Assembly: GCF_014650335.1 (NCBI RefSeq)
Contig: NZ_BMUT01000008.1
Location: forward strand, 1-64,000
Direction of reading: 5' to 3'
Length of the DNA stretch: 64,000 nucleotides
Source: Streptomyces hiroshimensis
Lineage (GTDB): Bacteria > Actinomycetota > Actinomycetes > Streptomycetales > Streptomycetaceae
The notes beneath the pieces are model-generated. The model worked only from the letters and a program-made list of their open reading frames with translations. It was not told the origin of the DNA and did not search any database. Made by a program: the position numbers and the translations under genes. Below are positions 9,053 through 17,396 of the stretch, piece by piece; the stretch's first letter is position 1; each line of letters starts with the position of its first letter.

Positions 9053-9946
9053 ATGACGCCTCCTGATTCCTCTTCCGACACCCCGGGTTCCGGCTCTCCG
9101 GGCTCCGCCGGCGGCCGCTGGTCCGATCTCGACCGGCCGCCGCTCAACGCCACCGCGCTGCGGCGCGGGCTGCTGCGGCCCGGCGCGCTGTGGTCCTCGG
9201 TGGACGTGGTGGGGCGGACGGGCTCGACGAACACCGACCTCGTGGCCGCCGGCGGGCCGGAGGGGGCCGTCCTCGTCGCCGAGGAGCAGTCCGCCGGGCG
9301 CGGGCGGCTCGACCGGACCTGGACGGCGCCGCCGCGGTCCGGCCTCTTCTTCTCCGTCCTGCTCCGGCCCGGCCCGGACGTGCCCGTCGAGCGGTGGGGC
9401 TGGCTGCCGCTGCTCGCCGGCGTCGCCACGGCGGCCGCGCTGTCCCGGGCGGCCGGCGTCGACACGGCGCTGAAGTGGCCCAACGACCTGCTGGTGAACG
9501 TGGGCGGGGAGGAGCGGAAGGCCGGAGGGATCCTCGCCGAGCGCAGCGGTGACGCGGTCGTCGTCGGCATCGGGCTGAACGTCTCGCTGCGGGCCGACGA
9601 GCTGCCCGTACCGACGGCGGGGTCGCTGGCCCTGGCCGGAGCGCAGGTCCTGGACCGCGATCCGCTGCTGCGCGCCGTACTCCGTTCGCTGGAGGAGTGG
9701 TACGGCCGGTGGCGCGACGCGGCGGGCGATCCGGCGCAGAGCCGCCTGCAGGAGGCGTACGCGGCCGGGTGCGCCACGCTCGGGCGCCATGTGCGGGCCG
9801 AACTTCCCGGTGGCCGTGAGCTGGTCGGGGAGGCCGTGGCCGTCGACGGGGACGGGCGGCTGGTGCTCGCCACGGCCGACGGGGTGCAGCAGCCGGTGGG
9901 CGCCGGCGACATCGTTCACGTACGCCCCGCGCCGTCAGAAGAGTGA
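9053..9946 (+). CDS. birA: Biotin--[acyl-CoA carboxylase] ligase
   Basis: A 297-residue biotin protein ligase that attaches biotin to the carboxylase alpha subunit. It shows GSTNTDLVA, the adenylate-forming VAEEQSAGRGRLDRTW loop, LKWPNDLLV and KAGGILAE, then a C-terminal domain ending GAGDIVHV. It lacks the N-terminal DNA-binding domain of the repressor-type enzyme, and instead has about 40 Ser/Gly/Pro-rich residues. The start is uncertain between ATG 9041 and 9053; neither has a good ribosome binding site. Divergent from pccB, matching its role. Confidence 0.93.
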   Translation: MTPPDSSSDTPGSGSPGSAGGRWSDLDRPPLNATALRRGLLRPGALWSSVDVVGRTGSTNTDLVAAGGPEGAVLVAEEQSAGRGRLDRTWTAPPRSGLFFSVLLRPGPDVPVERWGWLPLLAGVATAAALSRAAGVDTALKWPNDLLVNVGGEERKAGGILAERSGDAVVVGIGLNVSLRADELPVPTAGSLALAGAQVLDRDPLLRAVLRSLEEWYGRWRDAAGDPAQSRLQEAYAAGCATLGRHVRAELPGGRELVGEAVAVDGDGRLVLATADGVQQPVGAGDIVHVRPAPSEE

Positions 9947-9951
9947 GCTAC

Positions 9952-9976
9952 GGCACACCTGTCGTATCGTTGTGCC
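9952..9976. promoter_or_regulatory. Inverted repeat upstream of cya
   Basis: GGCACA-N13-TGTGCC lies in the 91-bp gap between birA and cya. It could be an operator or an element of the cya promoter. It does not match the Streptomyces Crp consensus as I remember it. Confidence 0.25.
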
Positions 9977-10037
9977 CAGAACCTAAGCGAGCAGTGATCG
10001 GCAGGGCAGTGCGCACGGATCGGACAGGGGGCGGGCG

Positions 10038-11246
10038 GTGACCGCCGACGGTGGGGGAACCTCCCGTGCCGTGAGGGCTACGGGCGAGGACGGTGCCGGG
10101 GCCGGCGCTGGTGACGGTGCCGTAGCTGGTGACGGTGCCGGAGCCGGGCCTCGTGCCGAGGCTGCGCCCGACGGCGTCGAGGAGGAGTACGGCGACGAGG
10201 GCGCCGACGAGGGCGGCGACCCGATCGCGCTCCAGCTCGAATCGCTGATCCTCGGCGCGGAGCGTCGTTACACCCCCTTCCAGGCCGCCCGCGCGGCCGG
10301 CGTGTCCATGGACCTCGCCTCGCGCTTCTGGCGGGCCATGGGCTTCGCCGACATCGGGCAGGCCAAGGCGCTGACCGAGGCCGACGTGCTGGCGCTGCGG
10401 CGGCTGGCCGGTCTCGTGGAGGCCGGGCTGCTCAGCGAGCCGATGGCCGTGCAGGTCGCCCGGTCCACCGGGCAGACCACGGCGCGCCTCGCCGACTGGC
10501 AGATCGACTCCTTCCTGGAGGGCCTGACGGAGCCCCAGGAACCCGGCATGACGCGGACGGAGATCACGTACCCGCTCGTCGAGCTGCTGCTGCCCGAGCT
10601 GGAGGAGTTCCTTATCTACGTGTGGCGGCGGCAGCTGGCCGCGGCCACCGGGCGGGTGGTTCAGGCCCAGGATGATGCGGAGATGGTCGACCGGCGGCTG
10701 GCGGTCGGGTTCGCCGATCTGGTGGGTTTCACGCGTCTGACGCGGCGTCTGGAAGAGGAGGAGCTCGGCGAGCTCGTCGAGGCCTTCGAGACCACTGCGG
10801 CCGATCTGGTGGCTGCGCACGGCGGGCGGCTGATCAAGACGCTGGGCGATGAGGTTCTTTACTCGGCGGATGACGCCGGGACCGCCGCCGAGATCGGGCT
10901 GCGCCTCATCGAGACCATGACGCACGACGAGACGATGCCGGAGCTGCGCGTCGGAATCGCGTTCGGGACGGTGACGACGCGGATGGGCGACGTCTTCGGC
11001 ACGACGGTGAACCTGGCGTCGCGGCTGACGTCGATAGCGCCGAAGGATGCGGTGCTGGTCGACCAGGCGCTGGCGGAGGAGCTGACCCGGAGCGGGGATG
11101 CGCCGAAGTCGGAGGCGGATGTGGGTGAGGGGGACGAGGCGGCTGCGGGGTACCGGTTTGCGCTGCAGCCGATGTGGCAGCGGCCTGTTCGGGGGCTGGG
11201 GATGGTCGAGCCCTGGCTTTTGAGCCGTCGGGGCGGCCAGTCGTAG
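10038..11246 (+). CDS. cya: Class III adenylate cyclase
   Basis: A 402-residue cytosolic cyclase making cAMP. An Ala/Gly/Asp-rich N-terminus (1-55) leads into a helical regulatory region (about 60-200). The catalytic domain (about 220-345) has the metal-binding Asp in FADLVGFTRL, the KTLGDEVLY segment with the second Asp, GTVTTRMGDVFG and VNLASRL with the transition-state Asn and Arg. The GTG at 10038 follows AGGGGGCGGGC. Its position after birA matches the S. coelicolor cya locus, where cAMP affects germination and antibiotic production. Confidence 0.94.
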   Translation: MTADGGGTSRAVRATGEDGAGAGAGDGAVAGDGAGAGPRAEAAPDGVEEEYGDEGADEGGDPIALQLESLILGAERRYTPFQAARAAGVSMDLASRFWRAMGFADIGQAKALTEADVLALRRLAGLVEAGLLSEPMAVQVARSTGQTTARLADWQIDSFLEGLTEPQEPGMTRTEITYPLVELLLPELEEFLIYVWRRQLAAATGRVVQAQDDAEMVDRRLAVGFADLVGFTRLTRRLEEEELGELVEAFETTAADLVAAHGGRLIKTLGDEVLYSADDAGTAAEIGLRLIETMTHDETMPELRVGIAFGTVTTRMGDVFGTTVNLASRLTSIAPKDAVLVDQALAEELTRSGDAPKSEADVGEGDEAAAGYRFALQPMWQRPVRGLGMVEPWLLSRRGGQS

Positions 11247-11286
11247 GGGCCGGCTGACGGCGCATGGTGCCGGTGCCGGGGGCTCC

Positions 11287-11392
11287 GGGGTGGGGGTCCG
11301 GGGCCGTATATTTACGGCGCCCTCAGCCCCGCCGCATGCGCACCCGGCACCAGGCGCCACAAATACACGTCAGCGCCCCGGACCCCCACCCC
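11287..11392. repeat. Long inverted repeat between cya and the enoyl-CoA hydratase gene
   Basis: The outer arms are an 18-bp perfect inverted repeat (11287-11304 with 11375-11392, arm GGGGTGGGGGTCCGGGGC). Inside it a second imperfect pair, GTATATTTACGGCGCC against GGCGCCACAAATACAC, continues the dyad. The whole 106-bp structure occupies most of the 298-bp gap 11247-11544. It may act as a strong terminator, or be a small palindromic repeat element. The rest of the gap shows nothing further. Confidence 0.75.
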
Positions 11393-11544
11393 TGCGCCCC
11401 CGTCACCTCCCGCCGTCGTTCGCCCTCAGCCTGTGTGTTCCTTGCGTTCCTTGACGGGTGAGCGGGTGGGTATGGCTCTGCCGGGTGGCGCACGGCATGA
11501 TCGGGTCCGGCACGTTTACCTGTGTTAACCCCGGAGGGTGAGCC

Positions 11545-12339
11545 ATGAGTGAGCAGCGTTTCGGAGAATGGGTCGTCGTCCGGCGGCATGACCATGTGGC
11601 CGAGCTCGTACTTGACCGGCCCAAGGCCATGAACGCGGTCTCCAGTGAGATGGCTTCCCGGATCGCCGAGGCCACGGCTGTTTTGGCTGCCGATGATTCC
11701 GTGCGGGTTGTCGTTCTTACTTCCACCCATGAGCGGGCCTTCTGTGTGGGGGCCGATCTGAAGGAGCGCAACTCCTTCACCGATGCCGATCTGGGGCGGC
11801 AGCGGCCGCATGCCCGGGCTGCTTATACGGGTGTGCTGGAACTGCCGATGCCCACGGTCGCTGCCGTGCACGGGTTCGCGCTGGGCGGTGGGTTCGAGCT
11901 GGCTCTTTCCTGCGATGTGATCGTGGCGGACGCGACCGCTGTGGTGGGGCTGCCCGAGGTTTCGGTGGGGGTGATTCCGGGGGGTGGGGGGACACAGCTG
12001 CTGCCGCGCCGGGTGGGGGCTGCCCGTGCTGCCGAGTTGATCTTCAGTGCGCGGCGTGTGGAGGCCGAGGAAGCGCGGGACTTGGGGCTCGTCGATCAGC
12101 TGGTGGACGAGGGGCAGGATCGTGCGGAGGCGCTGGCCCTCGCCGCGCGTATCGCCGCCAACTCCCCCGTCGGGCTGCGGGCGGCGAAGCGTGCGCTGCG
12201 GCTCGGGCAGGGGCTGGACCTGCGGGCCGGTCTGGAGGTCGAGGACGCGGCCTGGCGCACGGTGGCCTTCTCCGCCGACCGGGCCGAGGGCGTGGCGGCT
12301 TTCAACGAGAAGCGTCGGCCGGAGTGGCCGGGTTATTAG
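11545..12339 (+). CDS. Enoyl-CoA hydratase/isomerase family protein
   Basis: A 264-residue crotonase-fold protein. The oxyanion-hole segments are AFCVGADLKER (about 68-78) and AAVHGFALGGGFELALSCD (about 108-126), followed by the catalytic GLPEVSVGVIPGGGGTQLLPR region with both Glu positions occupied. This favours enoyl-CoA hydratase activity in fatty acid or branched-chain degradation. GGAGGGTGAGCC precedes the ATG. The gene stands alone between the inverted repeat and the GGDEF gene. The exact substrate cannot be read from sequence. Confidence 0.92.
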   Translation: MSEQRFGEWVVVRRHDHVAELVLDRPKAMNAVSSEMASRIAEATAVLAADDSVRVVVLTSTHERAFCVGADLKERNSFTDADLGRQRPHARAAYTGVLELPMPTVAAVHGFALGGGFELALSCDVIVADATAVVGLPEVSVGVIPGGGGTQLLPRRVGAARAAELIFSARRVEAEEARDLGLVDQLVDEGQDRAEALALAARIAANSPVGLRAAKRALRLGQGLDLRAGLEVEDAAWRTVAFSADRAEGVAAFNEKRRPEWPGY

Positions 12340-12397
12340 GCGCGTGCCTGGTCATTGAGCACGTAAAGCGGAATGAGTCCAACATTCTTACGCTGGA

Positions 12398-13606
12398 GTG
12401 CAGGGTCCGTGCCCAGTAACGGAATGTGAGGCTCTGGTGGCAGCAGGCGGGGAGTGTGACGGTCGGCTGCGCGCCGTGGTGGAGCTCGCGCAGGCGATGG
12501 CGGCCGCGCGCACCCCGCTGGAGACCGTGTCCGCCGCCGCGGAGCGGGTGATGTCCGCGCTGGACGGCAGCTTCGCCGCGGTCTCCGTGTGGGAGCGCGA
12601 GCGCGGGCGGCTGCGCGTGCTGGTCAATGCGGGGGAGCTGACCGCGGGCGAGGAGCGCTTCCCCGAGGACGAGTCGTACCCGGTGCACGACTTTCCCGAG
12701 ATCGTCGAGTTCCTCCATGAGGAGTGGGTCGGTGGTGGCGCCGAGCCCCGTGCGTGGGTCGAGGACATGGCCGCGGAGGGGAACGGCGTGGGCTCGGGGG
12801 TCTACCGGCACGAGCGGGTGGCGGCGCTGCGCCGCCGGGGCCGGGGCTGCTGCGTGGTCGCTCCCGTCGTGCTGCACGGGCGGGCGTGGGGGGAGCTGTA
12901 CGTGGCCCGGCCGCCCGGCGCGCCCGCCTTCTGCCGTGCGGACGCCGATTTCGCGACCGTGCTCGCGGCCGTGGCGGCGGCGGGGATCGCGCAGACCGAG
13001 CGGCTGGAGGAGGTCCGGCGGCTGGCCTTCACCGATCCGCTGACCGGGCTGGCCAACCGGCGCGCGGTCGATGCGCGGCTGGACGAGGCCGTGGAGCGGC
13101 ACCTCGCGGACGGTGTGGTGGTGAGCCTTGTGGTGTGTGATCTCAATGGGCTCAAACGCGTCAACGACACCCTGGGGCACGCTGTCGGCGACCGCCTGCT
13201 GGAGCGGTTCGGCTCGGTGCTGTCGCTGTGCGGCGCGATGCTGCCGGGGGCGCTGGCGGCGCGGCTGGGCGGTGACGAGTTCTGTCTGCTGACGGTGGGT
13301 CCGCCGGCGGACGAGGTGGTGCGCGTCGCGGGCGAACTGTGCCGCCGGGCGGCCGGGTTGGAGCTGGGCGAGGGCGTCGCGTGCGGCGTCGCCTCCACCG
13401 GGGACCCGATCGGGGCGGTGGGTACGGCCCGCCGGCTCTTCCGGCTCGCGGACGCCGCGCAGTACCGGGCGAAGGCGGCGCGGGCGGCCGGGCCGGTCGT
13501 CGCCGGGCGGGCCGGTGGTCCGGCCGACCCCGTGGTCAGGCTCGCGGACCATCCGCCGGCCGTGCCGGTGGCCGAGCGGCGGCGTTTCCGGGGGCGTCGG
13601 CCGTGA
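12398..13606 (+). CDS. GAF-GGDEF protein (probable diguanylate cyclase)
   Basis: A protein of about 402 residues with an N-terminal GAF-like sensory domain (about 20-200) and a C-terminal GGDEF domain (about 210-370). DPLTGLANRRAVD opens the domain, CDLNGLKRVNDTLGHAVGD carries the metal-site Asp, and the signature LGGDEF lies near residue 291, so c-di-GMP synthesis is likely. No RxxD inhibitory site lies at the usual distance before GGDEF. It has no membrane segment. The start is uncertain (GTG 12398, or GTG 12437 after GAGG). c-di-GMP controls BldD and development in Streptomyces. Confidence 0.88.
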   Translation: MQGPCPVTECEALVAAGGECDGRLRAVVELAQAMAAARTPLETVSAAAERVMSALDGSFAAVSVWERERGRLRVLVNAGELTAGEERFPEDESYPVHDFPEIVEFLHEEWVGGGAEPRAWVEDMAAEGNGVGSGVYRHERVAALRRRGRGCCVVAPVVLHGRAWGELYVARPPGAPAFCRADADFATVLAAVAAAGIAQTERLEEVRRLAFTDPLTGLANRRAVDARLDEAVERHLADGVVVSLVVCDLNGLKRVNDTLGHAVGDRLLERFGSVLSLCGAMLPGALAARLGGDEFCLLTVGPPADEVVRVAGELCRRAAGLELGEGVACGVASTGDPIGAVGTARRLFRLADAAQYRAKAARAAGPVVAGRAGGPADPVVRLADHPPAVPVAERRRFRGRRP

Positions 13607-13723
13607 CGGACACCGGGATCACGGCCCCGGTCCGGCATGCGGAACGGGTCCCTACGCGTTGTACCTGACAGGCCACCCATCGGCTATGTACAGGCAGCGA
13701 TTCAGTCTCTAGGGTGCCTGAAT

Positions 13724-15268
13724 ATGGATATGCACACTGTGGTGGTGGGGACGGCCGGGACGACCGCGGAAGACGTGATCGCCGTGGCGCGGGGCGCCGC
13801 GCGCGTCGTCGTCTCGGACGAAGCGCTGGCCGCGGTTGCGCAGTCGCGCCGCGTCATCGACGACCTCGCCGCCAAGCCCGACCCCGTCTACGGCGTCTCC
13901 ACCGGCTTCGGAGCCCTCGCCGTCCGCCACATCAGCCCCGAGCTGCGCGCCCAGCTCCAGCGCAACATCGTGCGCTCCCACGCCGCCGGCATGGGCCCGC
14001 GCGTCGAGCGCGAGGTCGTCCGCGCGCTGATGTTCCTGCGCATGAAGACCCTCGCCTCGGGCCGCACCGGCGTGCGCCCGCTCGTGGTCGAGACCATGGC
14101 CGCCATCCTCAACGCGGGCATCACCCCTGTGGTGCACGAGTACGGGTCGCTGGGGTGTTCGGGCGACCTCGCACCGCTGTCGCACTGTGCGCTCACGCTC
14201 ATGGGCGAGGGCGACGCCGAGGGGCCCGACGGCACCGTCAGGCCCGCCGGTGAGCTGCTCGCCGAGCACGGCATCGAGCCCGTGGAGCTGCGCGAGAAGG
14301 AGGGCCTCGCCCTCCTCAACGGCACCGACGGCATGCTCGGCATGCTGGTCATGGCCTGCGCCGATCTGGGACGGCTGCTGACCTCGGCCGACGTCACCGC
14401 GGCCCTGTCGCTGGAAGCCCTCCTCGGTACCGAGAAGGTGCTCGCGCCCGAGCTGCACGCCATCCGGCCCCACCCGGGCCAGGGCGCCAGCGCCGGCAAC
14501 ATGCTGCGCGTGCTCGCGGGCTCCGGGCTCACCGGGCACCACCAGGACGACGCGCCGCGCGTCCAGGACGCGTACTCCATCCGCTGCGCCCCGCAGGTCG
14601 CCGGCGCCGGCCGGGACACCCTCGCGCACGCCCGCCTGGTCGCCGACCGCGAGCTCGCCTCCGCCGTGGACAACCCGGTGGTGCTGCCCGACGGCCGCGT
14701 CGAGTCCAACGGCAACTTCCACGGTGCGCCCGTCGCCTACGTGCTGGACTTCCTCGCCATCGCCGCCGCCGACCTCGCCTCCATCGCCGAGCGCCGCACC
14801 GACCGGCTGCTCGACAAGAACCGCTCGCACGGGCTGCCGCCGTTCCTGGCGGGAGACGCAGGTGTGGACTCGGGTCTGATGATCGCGCAGTACACGCAGG
14901 CCGCCCTGGTCAGCGAGATGAAGCGGCTGGCCGTCCCCGCTTCGGTGGACTCCATCCCGTCCTCCGCGATGCAGGAGGACCACGTCTCCATGGGCTGGTC
15001 GGCGGCGCGCAAACTGCGCACGGCCCTGGCCGCCCTCGCGCGCGTCATCGCCGTCGAGCTGGTCGCCGCGACCCGGGCCGTCGAGCTGCGCGAGGGCCTG
15101 ACGCCGTCGCCCGCCACGCAGGCGGTGCTGAAGGCCGTGCGCGCGGCGGGTGTGGAGGGTCCCGGCGCGGACCGGTTCCTCGCCCCGGACCTGGCCCGGG
15201 CGGAGGAGTTCGTACGGGCCGGGAAGCTCGTGGAAGCGGTTGAACCCGTAACGGGTCCGCTGGCGTAG
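13724..15268 (+). CDS. hutH: Histidine ammonia-lyase
   Basis: A 514-residue enzyme deaminating L-histidine to urocanate, the first step of histidine degradation. The electrophilic MIO group forms from the triad in GSLGCSGDLAPLSH (about residue 145). The Cys-Ser-Gly form replaces the more common Ala-Ser-Gly and is, as I recall, normal for Streptomyces histidases. YGVSTGFGAL, NGTDGMLGML and MQEDHVSMGW are further family motifs. ATG 13724 (MDMHTVVVGT) matches family starts. No other hut gene is adjacent, as in other streptomycetes. Confidence 0.96.
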   Translation: MDMHTVVVGTAGTTAEDVIAVARGAARVVVSDEALAAVAQSRRVIDDLAAKPDPVYGVSTGFGALAVRHISPELRAQLQRNIVRSHAAGMGPRVEREVVRALMFLRMKTLASGRTGVRPLVVETMAAILNAGITPVVHEYGSLGCSGDLAPLSHCALTLMGEGDAEGPDGTVRPAGELLAEHGIEPVELREKEGLALLNGTDGMLGMLVMACADLGRLLTSADVTAALSLEALLGTEKVLAPELHAIRPHPGQGASAGNMLRVLAGSGLTGHHQDDAPRVQDAYSIRCAPQVAGAGRDTLAHARLVADRELASAVDNPVVLPDGRVESNGNFHGAPVAYVLDFLAIAAADLASIAERRTDRLLDKNRSHGLPPFLAGDAGVDSGLMIAQYTQAALVSEMKRLAVPASVDSIPSSAMQEDHVSMGWSAARKLRTALAALARVIAVELVAATRAVELREGLTPSPATQAVLKAVRAAGVEGPGADRFLAPDLARAEEFVRAGKLVEAVEPVTGPLA

Positions 15269-15282
15269 CAGGGTTGGCGTAG

Positions 15283-15328
15283 CCGGACAGGCCTTCGGCA
15301 GAAGACCGGACAGGCCTTCGGTAGAAGA
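15283..15328. repeat. Tandem 23-bp direct repeat between hutH and the small surface protein
   Basis: CCGGACAGGCCTTCGG(C/T)AGAAGA occurs twice head to tail, with one mismatch. A purine-rich GAAGGTAAA repeat tract (about 15331-15356) follows. No gene is encoded. Confidence 0.7.
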
Positions 15329-15361
15329 GAAGGCGAAGAAGGTAAAGAAGGTAAAAGTTGG

Positions 15362-15646
15362 TCAGCGGTCCGCCGTGCGCGTCCTGCGCACGGCGACCGT
15401 CACCAGCGCTCCGCCCGCCGCCAGGAAGGCAACTCCCCCGAATACGTAGGGAGTGGTGTCGACACTGCCCGAGTCGGCCAGGGAAAGCTGCTGCTCAGAG
15501 CCCTGCGCGGCGGGTGCCGCGAGACGGGATTCCGGGGCGGGCCGGTCTGTTCGTTCGACCGTCGCGTTCGCGGTCGGCATGAACCACACCGCACACAGGA
15601 GCGACCCTGCGGCGACGGCGGTCAGCAGCGGTCGGCGTGCGGTCAC
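15362..15646 (-). CDS. Small secreted protein with LAxSG-type sorting signal
   Basis: A 94-residue protein with an N-terminal signal peptide (about 1-29, ending TANA) and a C-terminal cell-wall sorting arrangement. This is LADSG (about 56-60), then a hydrophobic helix (about 66-86, YVFGGVAFLAAGGALVTVAV) and a basic tail RRTRTADR. Class E sortases of Streptomyces recognise LAxTG, so the Thr-to-Ser change is unusual. The mature extracellular part would be only about 30 residues. The GTG at 15646 follows GAGGGGGAT. No sortase gene is nearby. Anchoring is inferred. Confidence 0.7.
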   Translation of the reverse strand: MTARRPLLTAVAAGSLLCAVWFMPTANATVERTDRPAPESRLAAPAAQGSEQQLSLADSGSVDTTPYVFGGVAFLAAGGALVTVAVRRTRTADR

Positions 15647-15997
15647 GGACGAATCCCCCTCGGCGCGGCTGAATTTGGGGGCACGGCACGTCCGCCGCTC
15701 CCGGGCTGACCCGATGTCAGTGACCTGATGGTAGTGATACGAACGGCCCTGAGGAAGTCACGGGTTCCCGTCGGTCACCGCCGCGCCCCGCACCTCGCAA
15801 CGGCCCCGTCCCTACCAGGACCCCCGCTATCATGGCGCCCCTCCGAGGGGCTCTGCAGGCGTGGCCTTCCCCACATTCTCCAAGGGTGTGGAACGGACGA
15901 ACCGGTGCAGGCGTTCCTTGAAGTAGTAGCCGGGAATCGTGCTGCCCCACGGTTCGGCTCGGGGATAGGGGCCGCAGGAGCAATGGAGAAGCGTGTG

Positions 15998-17263
15998 ATG
16001 ACGTACGGCAAGCGCCGCAAGGCTGTCGTGGCCGCGGCCGCTGTGCTCGGCGGTGTACTGACCCTCGCCGCCTGCGGCGGCGGCGATGACGACGGCGGCG
16101 GCAAGAGCAGCTCCAGCAGCAGCGGCAAGGAGCAGAACAAGGTCGACGCCGCAGCTGCGAAGGAAGCCTCCAAGGCGCAGATCAAGATCGCCCAGAAGGA
16201 CGGCTCCACCAACGCGGGCATCGCGGCGGACAACGCCAAGGTCACCGTCAGTGACGGTACGCTCACCAGCGTCAAGATGACGACGGACAAGGGCACCCCG
16301 GTCGAGGGCACGATATCGCCGGACAAGACGTCCTGGCAGCCCAAGGCGCAGCTCGAGCGCTCGACCAAGTACAAGATCGTGGTCGAGGCGGTCGACTCCG
16401 ACAAGCGCAAGGCCACGGAGAACTCCTCGTTCACCACCGTCTCGCCGACCAACAGCTTCATCGGCGCCTTCACGCCGGAGGACGGCTCGACCGTCGGCGT
16501 CGGCATGCCCGTGTCGATCAACTTCGACAAGCCCATCAAGGACCGCAAGGCCGTCCAGTCGCACATCACGGTGAATTCGAGCAGCGGCCAGAAGGTCGTC
16601 GGCCACTGGTTCGGTGACCAGCGCATCGACTTCCGCCCCCAGGACTACTGGAAGGCCAACTCGGACGTCACCCTGAAGCTCGACCTCGACGGCGTCGAGG
16701 GTGCCCCGGGCGTCAAGGGCGTGCAGAAGAAGACCGTCTCCTTCAAGATCGGTCACTCCCAGGTCTCCACGGTGGACACCAAGTCCCACCAGATGACGGT
16801 CGTCCGGGACGGCAAGACCATCAAGACCATCCCGATCTCGGCCGGCAGCCCCGAGAACCCCACGTACAACGGCAAGATGGTGATCTCCGAGAAGTTCAAG
16901 GAGACCCGGATGGACGGCTCGACCGTCGGCTTCACCAAGGGCGACGGCAAGGGCGAGTACGACATCAAGGACGTGCCGCACGCCATGCGCCTGTCCACCT
17001 CCGGCACCTTCATCCACGGCAACTACTGGGGCAGCGGCATCTTCGGCACGGCCAACACCAGCCACGGCTGCATCGGCCTGCAGGACAAGCAGGGTGCCGA
17101 CGACCCCAACACCTCGGGTGCCTGGTTCTTCAGCAACTCCCAGATCGGCGACGTCGTCGAGGTGAAGAACTCGCCCGACAAGACCATCGCCCCCGAGAAC
17201 GGCCTCAACGGCTGGAACATGGACTGGAACGCGTGGGTCGCGGGGAGCGCGACGGGCGCCTAG
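15998..17263 (+). CDS. L,D-transpeptidase lipoprotein (YkuD domain, Ig-like repeats)
   Basis: A 421-residue exported lipoprotein forming 3-3 peptidoglycan crosslinks. It has a signal peptide with lipobox LTLAAC (Cys26), a Gly/Ser-rich linker, two bacterial Ig-like L,D-transpeptidase modules (about 60-260), and a YkuD catalytic domain with HGNYWGSG and SHGCIGL (about 339-360; His, Ser and catalytic Cys present). A C-terminal extension rich in Asn and Trp ends the protein. ATG 15998 has GGAG nine bases upstream; ATG 15983 would have only a 2-base spacing. A strong terminator follows. Confidence 0.93.
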   Translation: MTYGKRRKAVVAAAAVLGGVLTLAACGGGDDDGGGKSSSSSSGKEQNKVDAAAAKEASKAQIKIAQKDGSTNAGIAADNAKVTVSDGTLTSVKMTTDKGTPVEGTISPDKTSWQPKAQLERSTKYKIVVEAVDSDKRKATENSSFTTVSPTNSFIGAFTPEDGSTVGVGMPVSINFDKPIKDRKAVQSHITVNSSSGQKVVGHWFGDQRIDFRPQDYWKANSDVTLKLDLDGVEGAPGVKGVQKKTVSFKIGHSQVSTVDTKSHQMTVVRDGKTIKTIPISAGSPENPTYNGKMVISEKFKETRMDGSTVGFTKGDGKGEYDIKDVPHAMRLSTSGTFIHGNYWGSGIFGTANTSHGCIGLQDKQGADDPNTSGAWFFSNSQIGDVVEVKNSPDKTIAPENGLNGWNMDWNAWVAGSATGA

Positions 17264-17293
17264 GCGCTCCGGGCCCGTAAACGGCTTTTCCAG

Positions 17294-17331
17294 GGCGGCG
17301 GCCCCCACGGAAGTGGGGGCCGCCGCCTTTT
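17294..17331 (+). terminator. Rho-independent terminator after the L,D-transpeptidase gene
   Basis: A 15-bp perfect stem (17294-17308 with 17313-17327), loop GGAA, followed by TTTT. It starts 31 bases after the stop codon. Confidence 0.9.
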
Positions 17332-17396
17332 CGCCGCCGCATGCCGTGCGGCGGGAGCCGTAAATCCGCAGGACAAGCGGCATCGAGGTCCGTACC

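Noticed and set aside
15283..15328. Direct repeats considered as a CRISPR array.
   Set aside because: The repeats abut without spacers and only two copies are present; no cas genes are in the window.
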